Shown: piece after piece, positions 12,725 to 25,014 of the stretch | How positions within the stretch are numbered: position 1 is the stretch's first letter | How the letters are laid out: each line of letters begins with the position of its first letter | Origin: Combretum micranthum | Taxonomy: Eukaryota; Streptophyta; Magnoliopsida; Myrtales; Combretaceae | Length of the DNA stretch: 64,000 nucleotides | NCBI GenBank assembly: GCA_024138025.1 | Contig: JAMXBD010002480.1 | Coordinates: forward strand, 124,001-188,000 | Direction: 5' to 3' | Made by a program: the position numbers and the translations under genes | Notes under the pieces: generated by a model | The model's database searches: none | The model's input: only the letters and a program-made list of their open reading frames with translations | What the model was told of the DNA's origin: nothing

Positions 12725-12828
12725 TGTGAGAGGATGGTTTTATCGCCTATGGTTCTAAGAGGGTTCTTTCGAAAGAAGAGGGTAGGAGGTGACTGGAAAG
12801 TGTTTATCGATGTTTTGTGGTTGTATTC

Positions 12829-12846
12829 CCATAGACAACGCTAAAA
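12829..12846 (-). other. Primer-binding site of the Tat element
   Basis: On the minus strand, right after the 5' LTR, the sequence TAGCGTTGTCTATGGGAA differs from the common plant gypsy site TGGCGCCGTCTGTGGGAA only by transitions (four of eighteen positions). It marks where a host tRNA would prime reverse transcription and confirms 12847-13425 as the 5' LTR. Confidence 0.7.
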
Positions 12847-13425
12847 TGTTGCATGAGCCAAGTCTAAGCCGGTAGTGATTACTCCTGCAAACATCAAAAG
12901 ATAGGTCAGAGGGGTATCGAGTGTTGCTCGATGTAATCACTCCAACACTTGCAACACTCAGGTCAATCTGTCTGTGCTCTATTCTATTTTCCCTGTTCAC
13001 TCTCTATTCCCCTTGTCCCCTTGCCTAGAAGACAGAGGGATTCATAGAGTTTTATGATTATACTAGGATAATTAGTATAAGGCTTTGTATTAGGTATAGA
13101 ACTGGTACCTAAATAGAAGGACTTGGCATCATGAAGCATGACCGAGCTATTGATATCCCCTCAGCTACGAGATGTGACTGGGTCGTGAGGTGAGAATACG
13201 AGATCGGGCTAGGTCGAGGGTAAGCTAGTCGACCTAGCGACCTGATGAGCTTGAAGAGATATTATGAGGTGTGGGCTCGAGGTCAAGTCTCATTCCAACT
13301 CATATAGCTAATGTGTTATGTTCTCCGAGATGAACTGGGCTATTTCTTCCATGGGCCGCTAAAGACGAAGGTTACTGGCCCCCCAAAAGACTGAGTGGGC
13401 CAAGGGCTATATTTTACCGTCAACA
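12847..13425 (-). repeat. 5' LTR of the Tat element
   Basis: Starts TGTTGCATGAGCC and ends GTCAACA. Similar to 7182-7801 with many point changes and small deletions (579 versus 620 bp), which implies an old insertion. The right flank CATTT pairs with the left flank CGTTT. Confidence 0.88.
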
Positions 13426-14475
13426 CATTTCATGAACCAAATTTCTCAAATCTTTCTAGTTATCAAATTTAAACTCTATTTCCTTCAAATTACTTGTTTA
13501 CTTTAATTATTTTTCCAACAAATCAAATTTCACTATTATCACAAGCAATTTTAATTTGAAAGCTTATTTCTTTTAATCTACAAACGATCTAAAATTTATT
13601 AAGTTCAAATACTTAGAATTATAAAATACTCAAATGTAGCCTCTTTAATCTAAATTCTATACCTTCAATTCTCATGAATTTTGAGTTTATCTATTTATTT
13701 AAAAATATCAGTTTCTAAGCCCAAACTCAACTAATTATCAAGTTTTATAAAATTAAATTTCTAAACTAAATTCCTAATTCAAGTTATCAATTTTATTTAT
13801 ATATATATCCTAAATTTTTTTCCTAATTATTTTTAGTACTTAAGATAATGATTTGGAAAGCTTAAATCAAAACCCTTAATCATTATCATATTTATTTCCT
13901 TTTTCTCTTCTTTTGCCGCCATTCACTTACTCTCTTTTTCTCTTTTCTTCTTCTCTGCGTTTCTCTTCTTCCTCTCCATTTCTCTTCTTCTTCATCTCAA
14001 AACCCAACTCAAAGTCTCAAATTCAAAGAAGATTAAAGAGAAATGAGGATAGAAAGCAAGATAAAAGATGAAGACTAAGTTCATCAAACAAGAAGGAGTA
14101 GTAGTAATGAAGAACAAGATAGTTAAATTCATCAAACATGTGAGTATGCTTGTTTTTTTTGTTTTTTATTGTTACAAATGCTTATATATGATGAGTCAAT
14201 ACTTGTTATAAGTAAAATTTAAGATGAAACTTATAAACATGAGGGATATAAGCATGTACCTTAAGACCTAATTATATATATGTTCATGAATGGATTAGAT
14301 AATTGATGAGATGATTTGAGGAAATAAGATGTAATGATAAGTGTAAAAATGTTGTCAGTTACGGTGCTGAATTTGTAAGGCCTTATTAAGGTGTTGTGGG
14401 TGAAGTTTTATGAATGGAATATATAGAAAAGTGGTTTAAAGGAGTAAAGGAAAAACAGGGGACGTGATCTAAGCT

Positions 14476-14640
14476 GATACGTCCCTCCCTACAAGGCATG
14501 GCAGGGGGCATAGAGGCCACTATATCCACATCTAGGTGGATACGCCCCTCGATATGGGGTGTGACAAGGGGTGTGGTAGCTTCTACTCTCCTGCTAGGTT
14601 CATACATCCTTGATACAGGTGTGGTAGGGGGCATATGGTG
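14476..14640. repeat. Imperfect tandem repeat of about 61 bp, 2.6 copies
   Basis: Units begin GATACGTCCCTCCC, GATACGCCCCTCG and CATACATCCTTG, each followed by a G-rich half (for example GGCAGGGGGCA, GGTGTGGTAGC, GTGGTAGGGGGCA). The two full units end in a TAGGT word. It is much richer in GC than its surroundings. Confidence 0.6.
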
Positions 14641-16038
14641 AATGCAACCACCTGTATGGGCCTAGATCCCTTTTGTTCTTCTTTTTTTGTCAAGATAACT
14701 TGATTTTATCATAACTTCCTCATCCGAACTCGAATTGAGGTGATTCAAAACGTTGTGAAAAGCTTAAAAAGAACTTTATAACTATTATAATTTAAGTTTT
14801 GGAGAATTATAAAAACATCAAGGCTTAAGATATATTTGTTTCAAATGACAACATATTGTCATAAACAATAACAAAATAAAATAATTCTAAACATAATCAA
14901 GTTTATTGAGCATTTGTTTCATTAGTTATGTATATATAGTTAAGTATTACCTTTCATGATTTATTAAAGACCATTAGAATAAGAAGTTTATAAAACAATA
15001 TTAGAATTCTTAAACTTAAAATGAATTTTGTTAATAACTCTAAGTTTAACTTAACTTAATCTAATTAAGTAACTAAATTATACTTAATGTAGCTTTTGCA
15101 TATCAAGTGGCTAGTTAATAAACTTAAGTTAATATGATTCTGAAAAATAAAATGAGATAGTAATATAACTAAAGTCAACTTGACTTAATGAACTTCACTA
15201 AGCAAAGATGGATTAGATGGTTATGTTAGGTCAACATAAGTCTAATGAGTAAATGACGTATATGTAATTGTAATATCTTAGACTTAAAGTGATAAGGAGG
15301 ATATGCTTTTTCAAATATATGATTGTTAAGAAATTATTTTTTGTATATGAATTTTTTGATGATGTTTTTGTAATAAATGATTATAAATAAAGAGAAAATA
15401 AATACTTTGATAGACAATGGAGAATTGTCTATATCTTGGTGGGGCGATCTTCATAGCCATGGCAGGGTTTTCACTTAGTGTCTAATCAAATAAGATCTTA
15501 AAATGAGTTTAGGTTCATATATAGATGTTTACTTTTGTTACATATATTATCTAAAATAGCCTCTAGCCAATATTCTATTTCTATTTGGATTTCAATATGA
15601 AGGATAATGATGATTTGGCACTGATGATAATTGGATGATTGATGGGGATGATGCTTTGGTTTTCCTAAAGAATTGTTTAAGAGATGACGTAGATGAATGA
15701 TAGGTGGGTAACATTAACCGTACAACATTGTTTGTGTTTGTAATTTAGTTGCATTTGTACTAATATAAATGTAATTAGCTATGTATGGGGAACTGGGTAC
15801 TCATGTGTTGTTCGGTGATTGTTTTGTTTGATAACTCACTAATTTAAAAGAGATCACACATTATATGTAATCATTAAGTTGTAATTTTTGATAATTGTCT
15901 ATTAATTGATTGGTCACTATAATAAATAGACTTAATATTAATTGACTAGTTAAATTAAACAATCATGCATTACACAACAGCATAAATTGCATTAGCATTT
16001 GTGAAGTATGCACATCACGTATTCTTATTTATATTCTA

Positions 16039-16073
16039 TGGTGAATCTAATGAAGGTTACCATAGATTCACCA
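16039..16073. repeat. Short perfect hairpin
   Basis: TGGTGAATCTA and TAGATTCACCA form an 11-bp perfect stem with a 13-base loop. No poly-T follows that would mark a terminator, and no function is implied. Confidence 0.6.
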
Positions 16074-17039
16074 GTTCTACATGAGCTAAGTAGGCTTGAA
16101 GGAAGTTGCTTGATGAGGCCTAGTACGGAATGATAACACTTGGGGAGTTTCTAAGGCTGTAAGGTAAAGTGGTAGATGTTTTAATAGTATGTATATCTGA
16201 GAACAAATGAGTTTTAAAAAAAATCCTCTCTTCTTAGTATTTCTAAGGGGAAGTTTAAGGTTATGTTGATAATAAATATGTAAATGACAATGAATTTGAG
16301 AAAATAAATCCCCATTCCTTAGTTCTTATATTCTCCTGAGTGTGATACTGAAGCTGGTCCTTCAGCCCCCAAAAGAGGGTGCAAATCTCTATTGGTTTGG
16401 ATTTCGATCATCCATATTATACATTTCATATGATTAAGTGGCATTGCATATGTTTGTTAATAAAACTTGTTTGACATTTTTTTATTGTGTGGTTTAGTTA
16501 TGTTATTTACTAAGCTATGGATTAGCCTACACCCCTATAGTTTTAGTGTAGGAATAGCTAAAGTATTGGGAATGGGCTTAGTCCTTGTAGAGGAAATCCT
16601 TGAAGATAAAAGACAAGTTTAGAATAAAAAATTAGATGGATATTGAAATTAATGAGATTTTGTTTCATGTAAAGCAAGTTTAGAATGTGGATTAGACTAG
16701 TTATGTATTAATCTAAAATTTATAAAATAGATGATTTATTCTATTTTACTATCTGGTGGGTGATACCGATCCTCTGTGGCTTTGGTGGACTGTAGGAAAT
16801 TAGATTTCCTTTATTTGTCAAAAATGTATTATATATTAGAAGTTACAAAGTAATTATTCAAGTAAAGTTTTGCAAATTTTGACTTGCAAGATGGTTCTCA
16901 TATTACGAGTGCATACATAATATGATAACTTTAGGTTATCATTCTAGGGCCCTTTTTAAGGTCGTAATAGTAGCATACTATATGACCAGTTGAATTACAC
17001 ATACTATATGGAGGAAACTTAAAGGAGTAGCATACTGTC

Positions 17040-17383
17040 ATGTATTGGTAATCCTCTAGAACGATATCACGACATTTATAGAGATTTTACCTTTTCTTAA
17101 CAAAGATTTTGAATCCATGAGAGCTTAAACCCATAAAATAACTCTTCATGGATGTTCATGTAAGACAACTAATTGTAACTCCTTTTTTCTTTCCAAGATG
17201 TCATGCTTACCAACCATATGCCACAAGAACCCTCCAAGTAGGAAGCGTTATGGGCATCTACAATGTATGAACGCCTAAAAGCCGATGATGAACTTTGAGA
17301 TTTAGCATGGGGAGAAGTCTTGGTGCAAAATGGCGAATAAATCTCATTGGCACACTCTATATAGGCTACGGTCTTAGATAGTT
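17040..17383 (-). pseudogene. Receptor-like kinase exon 1, 3' part of the ectodomain
   Basis: On the minus strand, directly left of the Athila element, one frame reads KTVAYIECANEIYSPFC, then SSAFRRSYIVDAHNASYLEG, SCGIWLVSMTSW, and after one in-frame TAG, LSYMNIHEELFYGFKLSW. This is the second half of the LRK10L/WAK-associated ectodomain (conserved YVIV-type strand, then IH..L.YGFELSW). It continues the N-terminal half at 26785-27164, from which it is separated by the insertion. The frame shifts by one base at the join and has a further stop at about 17097. Weak similarity continues to about 17040. Confidence 0.8.
17379..17383. repeat. Left target-site duplication of the Athila element (TAGTT)
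   Basis: TAGTT before the left LTR pairs with CAGTT after the right LTR (26785-26789), four of five identical with one transition. Both copies lie inside kinase exon 1. Confidence 0.65.
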
Positions 17384-19113
17384 TGATAAGTCATTTTTAC
17401 TATATATTTTTCATAGGATTTTAAGCTCATTTTGCAAAGAATTTTTTATAAAATCCTATAAAATTTATGAATCCAATGAGGAACAATCAAAGTGTTTTAA
17501 TTCAAATTTGGGGCAAAAACAACAAGTAAAGTCAAGACTGTAGAAGTTGAACCCTATAAAGTCACAGCTAAGGCCAAATAAAGGAAGAAAACAGTAAAAA
17601 TTGGTCTATCGAGCCTTAACTACGAGCCCTCAACATGACCCTCAACTTCAGTCGAAGTGATCGAGCATTGTTCTAGAGAAAATACACTGTCGAGTTTCAA
17701 AGTCGAGCCTCAAATCTTGACCCTCGGTAAGTGCTTTAACAGACCAATTTTTCATCAGAATTACCTCAAGCCTCAACAATACGAGCTTCGACTTTCTTAA
17801 TTTTACTCTCGATAGAGCAATGAACAAAAACGCATAGTTTACTTTGGAAATTCTTGAAGTCGAGCTTGATTTTGCTTAAAATGAGCCTCGACCAATAGAT
17901 CACATGTGACCCTCGACGAGAGTTTTCATAGATCATATGCACACATGGAAAGTATAACAAATTCTGTTAGAAGGAATCTGCCATGTGTCAATAAAGTAAG
18001 CCATGCTTTTTGTGCCTAGTAGCCTATACATAAACGTACAAGCATGCATTATAAAGTATGGACCAATAGTGTAAATCAGCATTAACGTAGAGTAGTTTTA
18101 TGAAGAATTCTTAGGTGAAAGAATTTCTATTTCTTCTTACTTAATAATTTCTTCTGTTTTCTGGTAAAATCAATTTAACTTAATGTTTGTAATTTCTATG
18201 AATTTCTAAGCAATTAATTGATTAATCTTTCGAATCTGATTTATTTCTTCTAATTCGTGCTTATTTTGATAAATCTATGGAGAAATAAACTCCTACATAT
18301 TAGGGATTACGAATCTTATTCCTGATTTAGTTGATTTCAAATGCGCTTTCAAGTTAATTTGCTTGGATGTTTGTAATTAGTGACTTGAACTTAAACTTGT
18401 GGTTTTTAAAGGAGTGGTGTATACTTTTAGATCCATAATTGATTTCAATTGGATAGATTGAGAGATCATTCAACTGAATAGATCTATGGTTGCTAATGAA
18501 GTCAATCCTAACTATTACTTGTAGAGAAATAGGTGAAGACTTTTTGTCACTTGTTTTAAAAATTCATTGAGTTATTTTTTTCAAAACAATGGATTCATAT
18601 TCTTTATGTGGGTCAAATTGGAATTTCATATTACTAGTTTCGGCTAGATCTAGAACTACTAACTTTGAGAGAAACTTTAGTTTAAATTAGAGAATTCCAC
18701 GTTATAAACATACAATTCAAACAGCTTTTAAAAAGTTTATTGTTTTTAAGAAATCATTCTGATAAGGAATTGTTGAAGTAACCCTGAGCTGTTGTTTCAT
18801 AGAAGTTACATGTTTATTTCTTATTTTACCCATTAAATGTTTGTGAATATTCCTAACTTAGCATAATTCCATTTTCTTTATGATTTTTTCTAAACCTTTC
18901 TTTGGCTAGACAATGGGTGAAGTTGGAAGTACACTAGCTATCAACCATTCCCTTAGGACCGACCTAAATCACTATCTATGCTACAACTAATGGGTGCATT
19001 TGCCCTATGAGACCCTAGTTATTGAAATTAATTTAAAAAACATTTATAAATTTGAAAAACTTAGTCAATGATCAATATGAACTGAAATTCAATTAATCCA
19101 AACACACAAACCA
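17384..19113 (+). repeat. 5' LTR of the Athila element
   Basis: Starts TGATAAGTCATTTTTAC and ends AAACACACAAACCA. It matches 25015-26784 throughout. It contains many TCGAGCCTC-like words around 17600-17920, also present in the other copy. A block of about 35 bases near 25100 in the 3' copy has no counterpart here. Confidence 0.9.
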
Positions 19114-19120
19114 AGTTTTC

Positions 19121-19139
19121 TAGTGCCGTTGTTGGGGAA
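19121..19139 (+). other. Primer-binding site of the Athila element
   Basis: TAGTGCCGTTGTTGGGGAA, seven bases after the 5' LTR. It corresponds to the tRNA-Asp-type site TGGCGCCGTTGCCGGGGA known for Athila elements, with four differences that are all transitions. Confidence 0.75.
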
Positions 19140-19313
19140 TGGTGTTGGAATCAATATTAATTTTTGAAACCCAACAAGGCAATTGTGGAAATCAATTTTA
19201 CATTTTTTTTTCTAGCTGCCTTTTGCATACTTATATCTTTTTGTTAGAATAACCATCTGTGTTCTATAGTTTTTCTATTTGTTTATTTTGCTATTTAGTT
19301 GTTTTGTTTAGGA

Positions 19314-19790
19314 TGGAGCACCACATACCATTTCTGATTCAACAATTGGAAGATGCCTTGAGACAACAACAAGAAGGGTTCTTCCCTCATCAATAGAATG
19401 GTAACCAGTACCCTCTAGAGATATTCCATCAGCATTTTGCCAGTAGTTACCCTAGAGTATGTTGGAATCGCCTACAGAAGTGGGATCCTTATCCTCGGTA
19501 TCAAAATGTGCAACCCAGAAACTTCAACTCTTATTCCAGCTTGGGGGAAACTCTCATTTCTTTCATCAAAGAAACTGATCACCAAATCCAGCAGACTAAG
19601 TTGGTACTCGAAAGCCACTCAAGATCTCTTGAAAAGCTTGAAAATGAAGTAAGCAATGTTATGACTATGCTTAGAGAGAGAATTATGGAGGGAGTTCATG
19701 TTGTTTCCCTCAGAAGTGGTAAGCAGTTAAAAAAAGATAAGAGAAGAAAAAATAGAGGAAAAAGAAGAAGAAAAGAAGGTTAAAAAAGAA
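19314..19790 (+). pseudogene. Athila gag remnant
   Basis: Begins near 19314 with an ATG (MEHHIPFLIQQLEDALRQQQ). After stops it continues as QPRNFNSYSSLGETLISFIK and a coiled-coil-like stretch (SHSRSLEKLENEVSNVMTML), then VVSLRSGKQLKKD, a motif typical of the C-terminal part of Athila Gag just before protease. A lysine/glutamate-rich linker follows. The retained gag is far shorter than in intact relatives, so most of the capsid domain is gone. Confidence 0.7.
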
Positions 19791-20035
19791 AAAGAAAATT
19801 GTAAAGAAAATAAAACAGATACAAAAGAAAAAGAAGAAAAAGAAATTGAACATAAAAAGAGTGTATTTCCTAAATAACCATACAAACCTCCTTTGTCTTA
19901 CCCTGTAAGGGCAAGAAGGAGACGAGATGAGAAACAATTTAAAAAGTTTTTAGAATTATTTAAGCAACTGCATATAAACCTTCCTTTGGTTGATGCACTT
20001 TTGTAAATGCTAAAGTATACAAAATTTTTAAAGCG

Positions 20036-21046
20036 TTGCTTTCCAATAGGAAGAGATTAGAGGAGGTATCCCTGGTGACCCTTGGAAGAGATTGTTCCGC
20101 AGTTTTGTTGAATAAGCTCCTTGAAAAAAGGAAAGATCTAGGGAGTTTCCTCATACCATGCTTAATAAGGAATCTCCATGTGGAAAAGGAATTAACTGAA
20201 CCAGAAGCGAACATTAACCTCATGCCCTATACCACGTTCAAGAAACTGGGGATAAGAGAACCAAAACTGATAAGAATGAGCTTACAATTGGCTAACAGAT
20301 CTACTAGATACCCCAAGGGAGTAGTTGAGGATGTTCTTATTAAGGTTCAGAACTCCATCTTTCCTTCTGATTTTGTGATTCTAGATATATATGAAAGGAT
20401 TGATGTCCCTTTGATTTTGGGGAGACCATTCCTGGCAACCGCAGGGGCAATTATTGATGTTAAAAATAGGAAGTTGGCGCTGAGAATAGGGGATGATGAA
20501 ATGTTAATAAAGTTATCAGGAAGTACGAAGCAGGAGATAAATGATGATGATGATGATTGTTTGACACTAGAGTTTATGGATGATGAGATTCTTGAATCAA
20601 ATCAAGATTTGGCTAATAAGCTCTATTTTGGGAAGGAAAATAAAGATGATGATGAGCCTATGAAAGAATCTTTAAAGAGTGGAGTTGGTGAAGAAAATGT
20701 AGAAAACGAAGATGAGAGAAGAAAAGAATGGGATGATGCTAAGCAGCTCAAGCGCTCCATTAAAGAACCATCAGCAGAACTGAAAGAGTTACGAAATCAT
20801 TTGGAATATTCTTTCTTGGAAGATAGATGCAAATTACTTGTGATTATATCTTTCAAACTCAATGAGAAGCAGAAGAAAAAGCTTTTGGAGACTCTGAGGA
20901 AACATAAGAAAGTTATAGCATGGAAAATTACAGACATTAGAGGTATAAGTCCTACCTTCTATGCACATAAAATTTTTATGGAAGATACTTTTAAACCTGT
21001 GGTCCAACCACAGAGACGTTTGAACCCGTATATGAAGAGGTGGTGA
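20036..21046 (+). pseudogene. Athila protease and start of reverse transcriptase (336-codon open stretch)
   Basis: The longest open stretch in the window. Residues 1-60 (KRLEEVSLVTLGRDCSAVL, LGSFLIPCLIRNL) lead to the protease site. Athila relatives have D-L-G-A-S there, while this copy reads E-P-E-A-N at residues 55-59, so the catalytic Asp and Gly are lost. ILGRPFLATAGAIIDV (about residues 127-142) is the second conserved protease block. An acidic linker follows (about 170-240). From about residue 280 comes the RT entry: RKHKKVIAWKITDIRGISPT, then PVVQPQRRLNP. The frame ends at 21046 but RT continues in another frame. Confidence 0.88.
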
Positions 21047-22240
21047 AGAAGGAAGTGCTAAAACTTTTAGATGCAAGGATTATTTATCCCATTTCTAACA
21101 ATGATTGGGTGAGCTCCCACAAGTGGTACTAAAGAAAGGAGGAATAACAGTGGTTCCCAATGATCGGAATGAATTAGTACCAACTCGGACTGTCACTGGT
21201 TAGCAGGTTTATAGACTTCAGAAAGTTAAATGATGCCACTAGAAAAGGCCACTTCCCCCTACCTTTTATCAATCAGATGCTTAAAAGACTAGTAGGACAT
21301 GAGTACTATTGCTTCCTTGATGGGATGTCTAGATCCTTCTAGATACCCATAGCTCTAGAAGATCAAGAGAAAACAACTTTTACATATCCTTATGGAACTT
21401 TCGCATGCAGAAGAATATCCTTCGAGCTTGCAACACGCTAGCAACATTCCAAAGGTGCATGTTAGCTATTTTTGAAGAATATGTGGAGGACATAATGGAA
21501 GTTTTCATGGACAATTTCTCTATGTTCGGAAAATCATTTGACAATTGTCTTAAAAATTTAGACAAAGTCCTCCAAAGATGTGAAGATGCGAATCTCGTGT
21601 TGAGTTGGGAGAAGTGCAATTTTATGGTATAGGAAGGAATCATCCTAGGACATAGAATCTCAAGAAAGGGAATCGAGATAGATACAACAAAAGTTGATAC
21701 TATTGCAAAATTACCACCATCCATAATAGTCAAGGGCATTAGGAGCTTTCCTAGTAATGCTGGCTTTTTCAGGAGATTCATTCGAGACTTTTAAAAATAG
21801 CCAGACCATTGACCAAACTTCTAGAAAAAGATTCTCCATTCATTTTTTATGAGGAATGCAACACAACATTTGAGCTACTAAAGCAAAAGCTCACACAAGC
21901 ACCTATAATGGTAGCTCCGGATTGGAATTTGCCTTTCGAACTCATGTGTTATGTTAGTGATTCAGTAGTAGGAGCTGTCTTGGGGTAGAGAAGAAACAAG
22001 CATTTCTAACCAATTCACTATGCCAGCAGGACCTTAACTGCCACTAAAGCAAATTACTGTTTTTAATTCTCTTAGAAGTTACTGTTTTTACTTACCACTA
22101 TGCTTTAAAATATCTACTTGCAAAACCTGATGCAAAACCCAGATTGATTAGATGGATTCTATTATTGCAATACTTTGATTTGGAAATAAAAGATAAAAAC
22201 GATGTGAAAACTTAGCTGTAGATCATTTATCACAACTTGA
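21040..22240 (+). pseudogene. Athila reverse transcriptase and RNase H
   Basis: Stops and shifts break the frame. Readable pieces are VVKKEVLKLLDARIIYPIS, a decayed palm up to LATFQRCMLAIFEEYVEDIM, and the catalytic box as F-M-D-N at 21504-21515 (family Y/F-x-D-D, so the second Asp is replaced). Then come EKCNFMV, ILGHRISRKGIEID, FFRRFIRDF, and a decayed RNase H (PFELMCYVSDSVVGAVLG near 21930, then [15 protein letters not shown] text). Clearly Athila-type, clearly inactive. Confidence 0.85.
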
Positions 22241-22489
22241 TAATCCATGTGAAAAATGAGTCTAAGATTGAAATTGAAGAAACATTTCCAGATAAAGAAT
22301 TATGTTCTGTGTGCACCATAGAAAAATTTGACCCTTGGTTTGTAGATATAGCCAATTACTTGGTTAACAAAGAAATTCCTACAGAGCTTGATTATAACCA
22401 AAAGAAAAAGTCCTTTTCTGATTTGAAATATTATTTTTGGGAGGATCCTTTCCTTTTTCGAATTTGCTTTAACCAAGTAATTCGATGAT

Positions 22490-23630
22490 GTGTTTCCCAT
22501 GAGAAGGCCGAAAAATTTTAAATCATTATCATAGTACCAACTTGGGGTCGCCATGGTGCAAACAGAACAGCACATAAGGTTTTAGAAGCTGGATTTTATT
22601 GGCCATCAATTTTCAAGAATGCAAAAGCTTTGATTTCAAACTGTGACAATTGTTAAAAGATAGGGAATGCCTCAAAGAGGGATGAAATGCCCTAAAAATT
22701 TATTTTAGAATGTGAAATATTTTATGTTTGGGGTATAGACATCATGGGACCTTTTCCCACATCTTTTGGCAACAAATGTATTATGGTAGCTATTGACTAT
22801 GCTTCAAAATGGGTGGAATCTCAAGCTTGCTCTACTAATGATGCCAAAACAGTCACAATTTTTTTTTTAAAATTTTTTTCGAGATTTGGATGTCCTCATG
22901 CCTTAATTAGTGATATGGGTACCCATTTTTGTAATGACCAATTGGAAAAAAAATTAAAAAAGATATGGAGTACATCATAAGGTATCCACCCTTATCACCC
23001 CCAAACCAGTAGACAAGTTGAGGTCTCTAACAAAGAACTCAAGTGAATTCTAGAAAAAACTGTGGCAGGTAATAGAAAAGATTAGGCTAAAAAGTTAGAT
23101 GATGCTACGGGCATATAGAACAGCTTTCAAAACACCTTTAGGCACAACCCCATATAAAATATTGTATGGAAAAGCATGTCATTTACCTGTTGAGCGGAAC
23201 ATAGAGCATATTGGGCTATTAAGTTGCTAAATCTTGATCTCACAAAGGCTAAAAAGAAAAGATTTTTGCAGATGAATGAATTAGATGAGTTGCGACTAGA
23301 GGCCTATAAGAACAACAAGATATATAAAGAAAAAGTCAAAAAGTGGCATGATTCTAAATCAGGTTTCCACATGAATTTAAATAAGGAGACAGAGTGCTAC
23401 TGTTTAACTCTAGATTAAAGCATTTTCCAGGGAAACTTAAATCCAGGTGGTTAGGGCCCTTTCAAGTGCATAAAGTATTTCTTCATGGTACTGTAGAGAT
23501 TAAAGGAAAAGATGGAGAAATTTTCAAAGTTAATGGGCAAATATTAAAACTATATAAAGCACCATCTCAAAATCCTATAATGATAGAAGAAATAAGCCGA
23601 TGCACCCTCATGATAGATGAAGGTTTGTGA
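22490..23630 (+). pseudogene. Athila integrase
   Basis: Pieces of the zinc-binding end (SNCDNC near 22640), then [20 protein letters not shown] (first catalytic Asp), [21 protein letters not shown] (second Asp), YHPQTSRQVEVSNKELK (Glu kept), and the C-terminal end [14 protein letters not shown] with GTVEIKG and a KVNGQ-LK motif. In intact elements this enzyme inserts the DNA copy. Frameshifts and stops occur throughout. Order and wording match Athila/Tat integrases. Confidence 0.87.
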
Positions 23631-25014
23631 AAAAAAAAAGATATTATTTATTCTTTTTAATAAAATTGCATATTCTTGCTTTCTTTTATTGCTTTTTGTC
23701 CATAACTCTATCGAGATTGAGCATCGATAATAACATATGTTTTGCCAAGTTTTTGTTTTAACAGACTTAAACAGATTCGACAAGACAAGTTTAACCCTTG
23801 AGCTTACACAGAGAGAAGTTCTCTTCACTTATCAATTTCTTTTACATCATGGTTTAAATACAAATTACTTTGATAATTGAATCTCCTAACTATTTATATT
23901 GATTAAACATTGAGTTGGGGGAGGGTTAAGCAAGAAGCATGGGTCTAATAAATGAATTAAATTGCATAAATTGTTCTGATATAGAGTATGCATTGATATA
24001 GATCAATTTTCCGATATAAATTCATAAGAACTCAATGAAATGGTTAAAATTTGACAAAATTTTTTCGAAAAAAAAAATCGCTTAGCTAAATGATTTATGA
24101 AGTTGTCTTGAAACTGAACAATTTTTACCTTGTTTAAATCAATTGATAGTATCCATGTGAAGTAGTTTTACTTATTATTTAGTCTAGAATTTTAGAGCTG
24201 GAATTAGCTAAAGGTCCTTAGTAAGGTTACTCAATCTTCTTATAAAAACTAAAATGATTTGTATGTTTTCCAAATTAGTCATTTTGAGAGCCGTCTTAAT
24301 ATCTGGTGAATGTTCAAATGATGATCATAACTTGATAATTTTTCCTTGTGCGTTATAATTAAAAACAAAACAAAAAGAAATTAAATATAAAACCTATGCT
24401 TATAATTGGAATGGGCTTGGCCTGTTCCCTCAAAAAAGTAACTTCTTGTCCCCTCTTTCAATTTCAAAAGCCATAATATATATATATATATATATATATA
24501 ACCGAAAAAATGCAGACAATACCCCGTCTAGAGGTAAAGAAAAGATGTAGGCAACATCCTATCCCTCTGAAGCTTTAAATAATCAATAAAATTAAGGAAT
24601 AAAAAGCACAAACAAGGAAAAAGATTCAAAGGATGAACTGATGTGCATGCATTTACTTTAGATTACTCTGCTTAGAGAAATGATTAAAAGACTACATACT
24701 TTTATGTATAAGGGGATTAAAGCTGATTGAGTTTCTTCTTGCTCGATTGATCTTCTGAATAATTTTTTTTAGAATTCTTTATTAAATAATGAGGGTAAAA
24801 GCTAATTTACTTAGATAAGCCAATTGATTTCTGGAAAAGTAACTTTATTTCAGTTAGTAAAGATAATTAAATTCTTCAAAATGTAGAGATGATTTGTGCT
24901 TAAAGTATTCAAGTCAAATAAATCATTCATGATTTGTTTTCTTGAATAAGCCTTGTGATCTTTAAATTGTTTTAGTTGCTTGAAGACAAGCAAAGGCTTA
25001 AGTGTGATAGAATT
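23631..25014 (+). other. 3' non-coding region of the Athila element
   Basis: Between integrase and the 3' LTR. AT-rich, without an env-like ORF. It contains an AT-dinucleotide run at 24476-24500. Just before the LTR, AAGACAAGCAAAGGCTTAAG then TGTGATAGAATT occupies the place where Athila elements have a polypurine tract, here decayed. Confidence 0.6.
24476..24500. repeat. AT-dinucleotide microsatellite
   Basis: An uninterrupted alternating AT run inside the 3' region of the Athila element. Confidence 0.9.

Larger units (their letters stand above)
7182..13425 (-). mobile_element. Tat-lineage Ty3/gypsy LTR retrotransposon, minus orientation, internally deleted
   Basis: Two similar LTRs (7182-7801 and 12847-13425) bracket a degenerate interior. 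Read on the minus strand from right to left it gives primer-binding site, gag, protease and reverse transcriptase. The left end holds an antisense (plus-strand) ORF and a polypurine tract next to the 3' LTR. Reverse transcriptase breaks off at about 9440, and RNase H and integrase are absent, so roughly the second half of pol has been deleted. A near-identical 5-bp duplication flanks the element. It lies in AT-rich sequence that is probably the intron of the minus-strand receptor-kinase pseudogene. Confidence 0.88.
13426..17039. other. Long non-coding stretch, probable kinase intron with older repeats
   Basis: No open frame with a recognisable product. It is AT-rich at both ends. It has a CT-rich tract at about 13895-13990 of the kind often seen in LTRs or 5' leaders, an imperfect GC-richer tandem repeat (14476-14640) and a small perfect hairpin (16039-16073). 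Part may be an old solo LTR, but I could find no boundaries. Its position between the exon-1 remainder and the Tat element makes it intronic if the kinase pieces are one gene. Confidence 0.45.

Noticed and set aside
19710..19937. Minus-strand hydrophobic, phenylalanine-rich frame
   Set aside because: Shadow of the lysine/glutamate-rich gag linker of the Athila element; AAG/AAA repeats read backwards give CTT/TTT.
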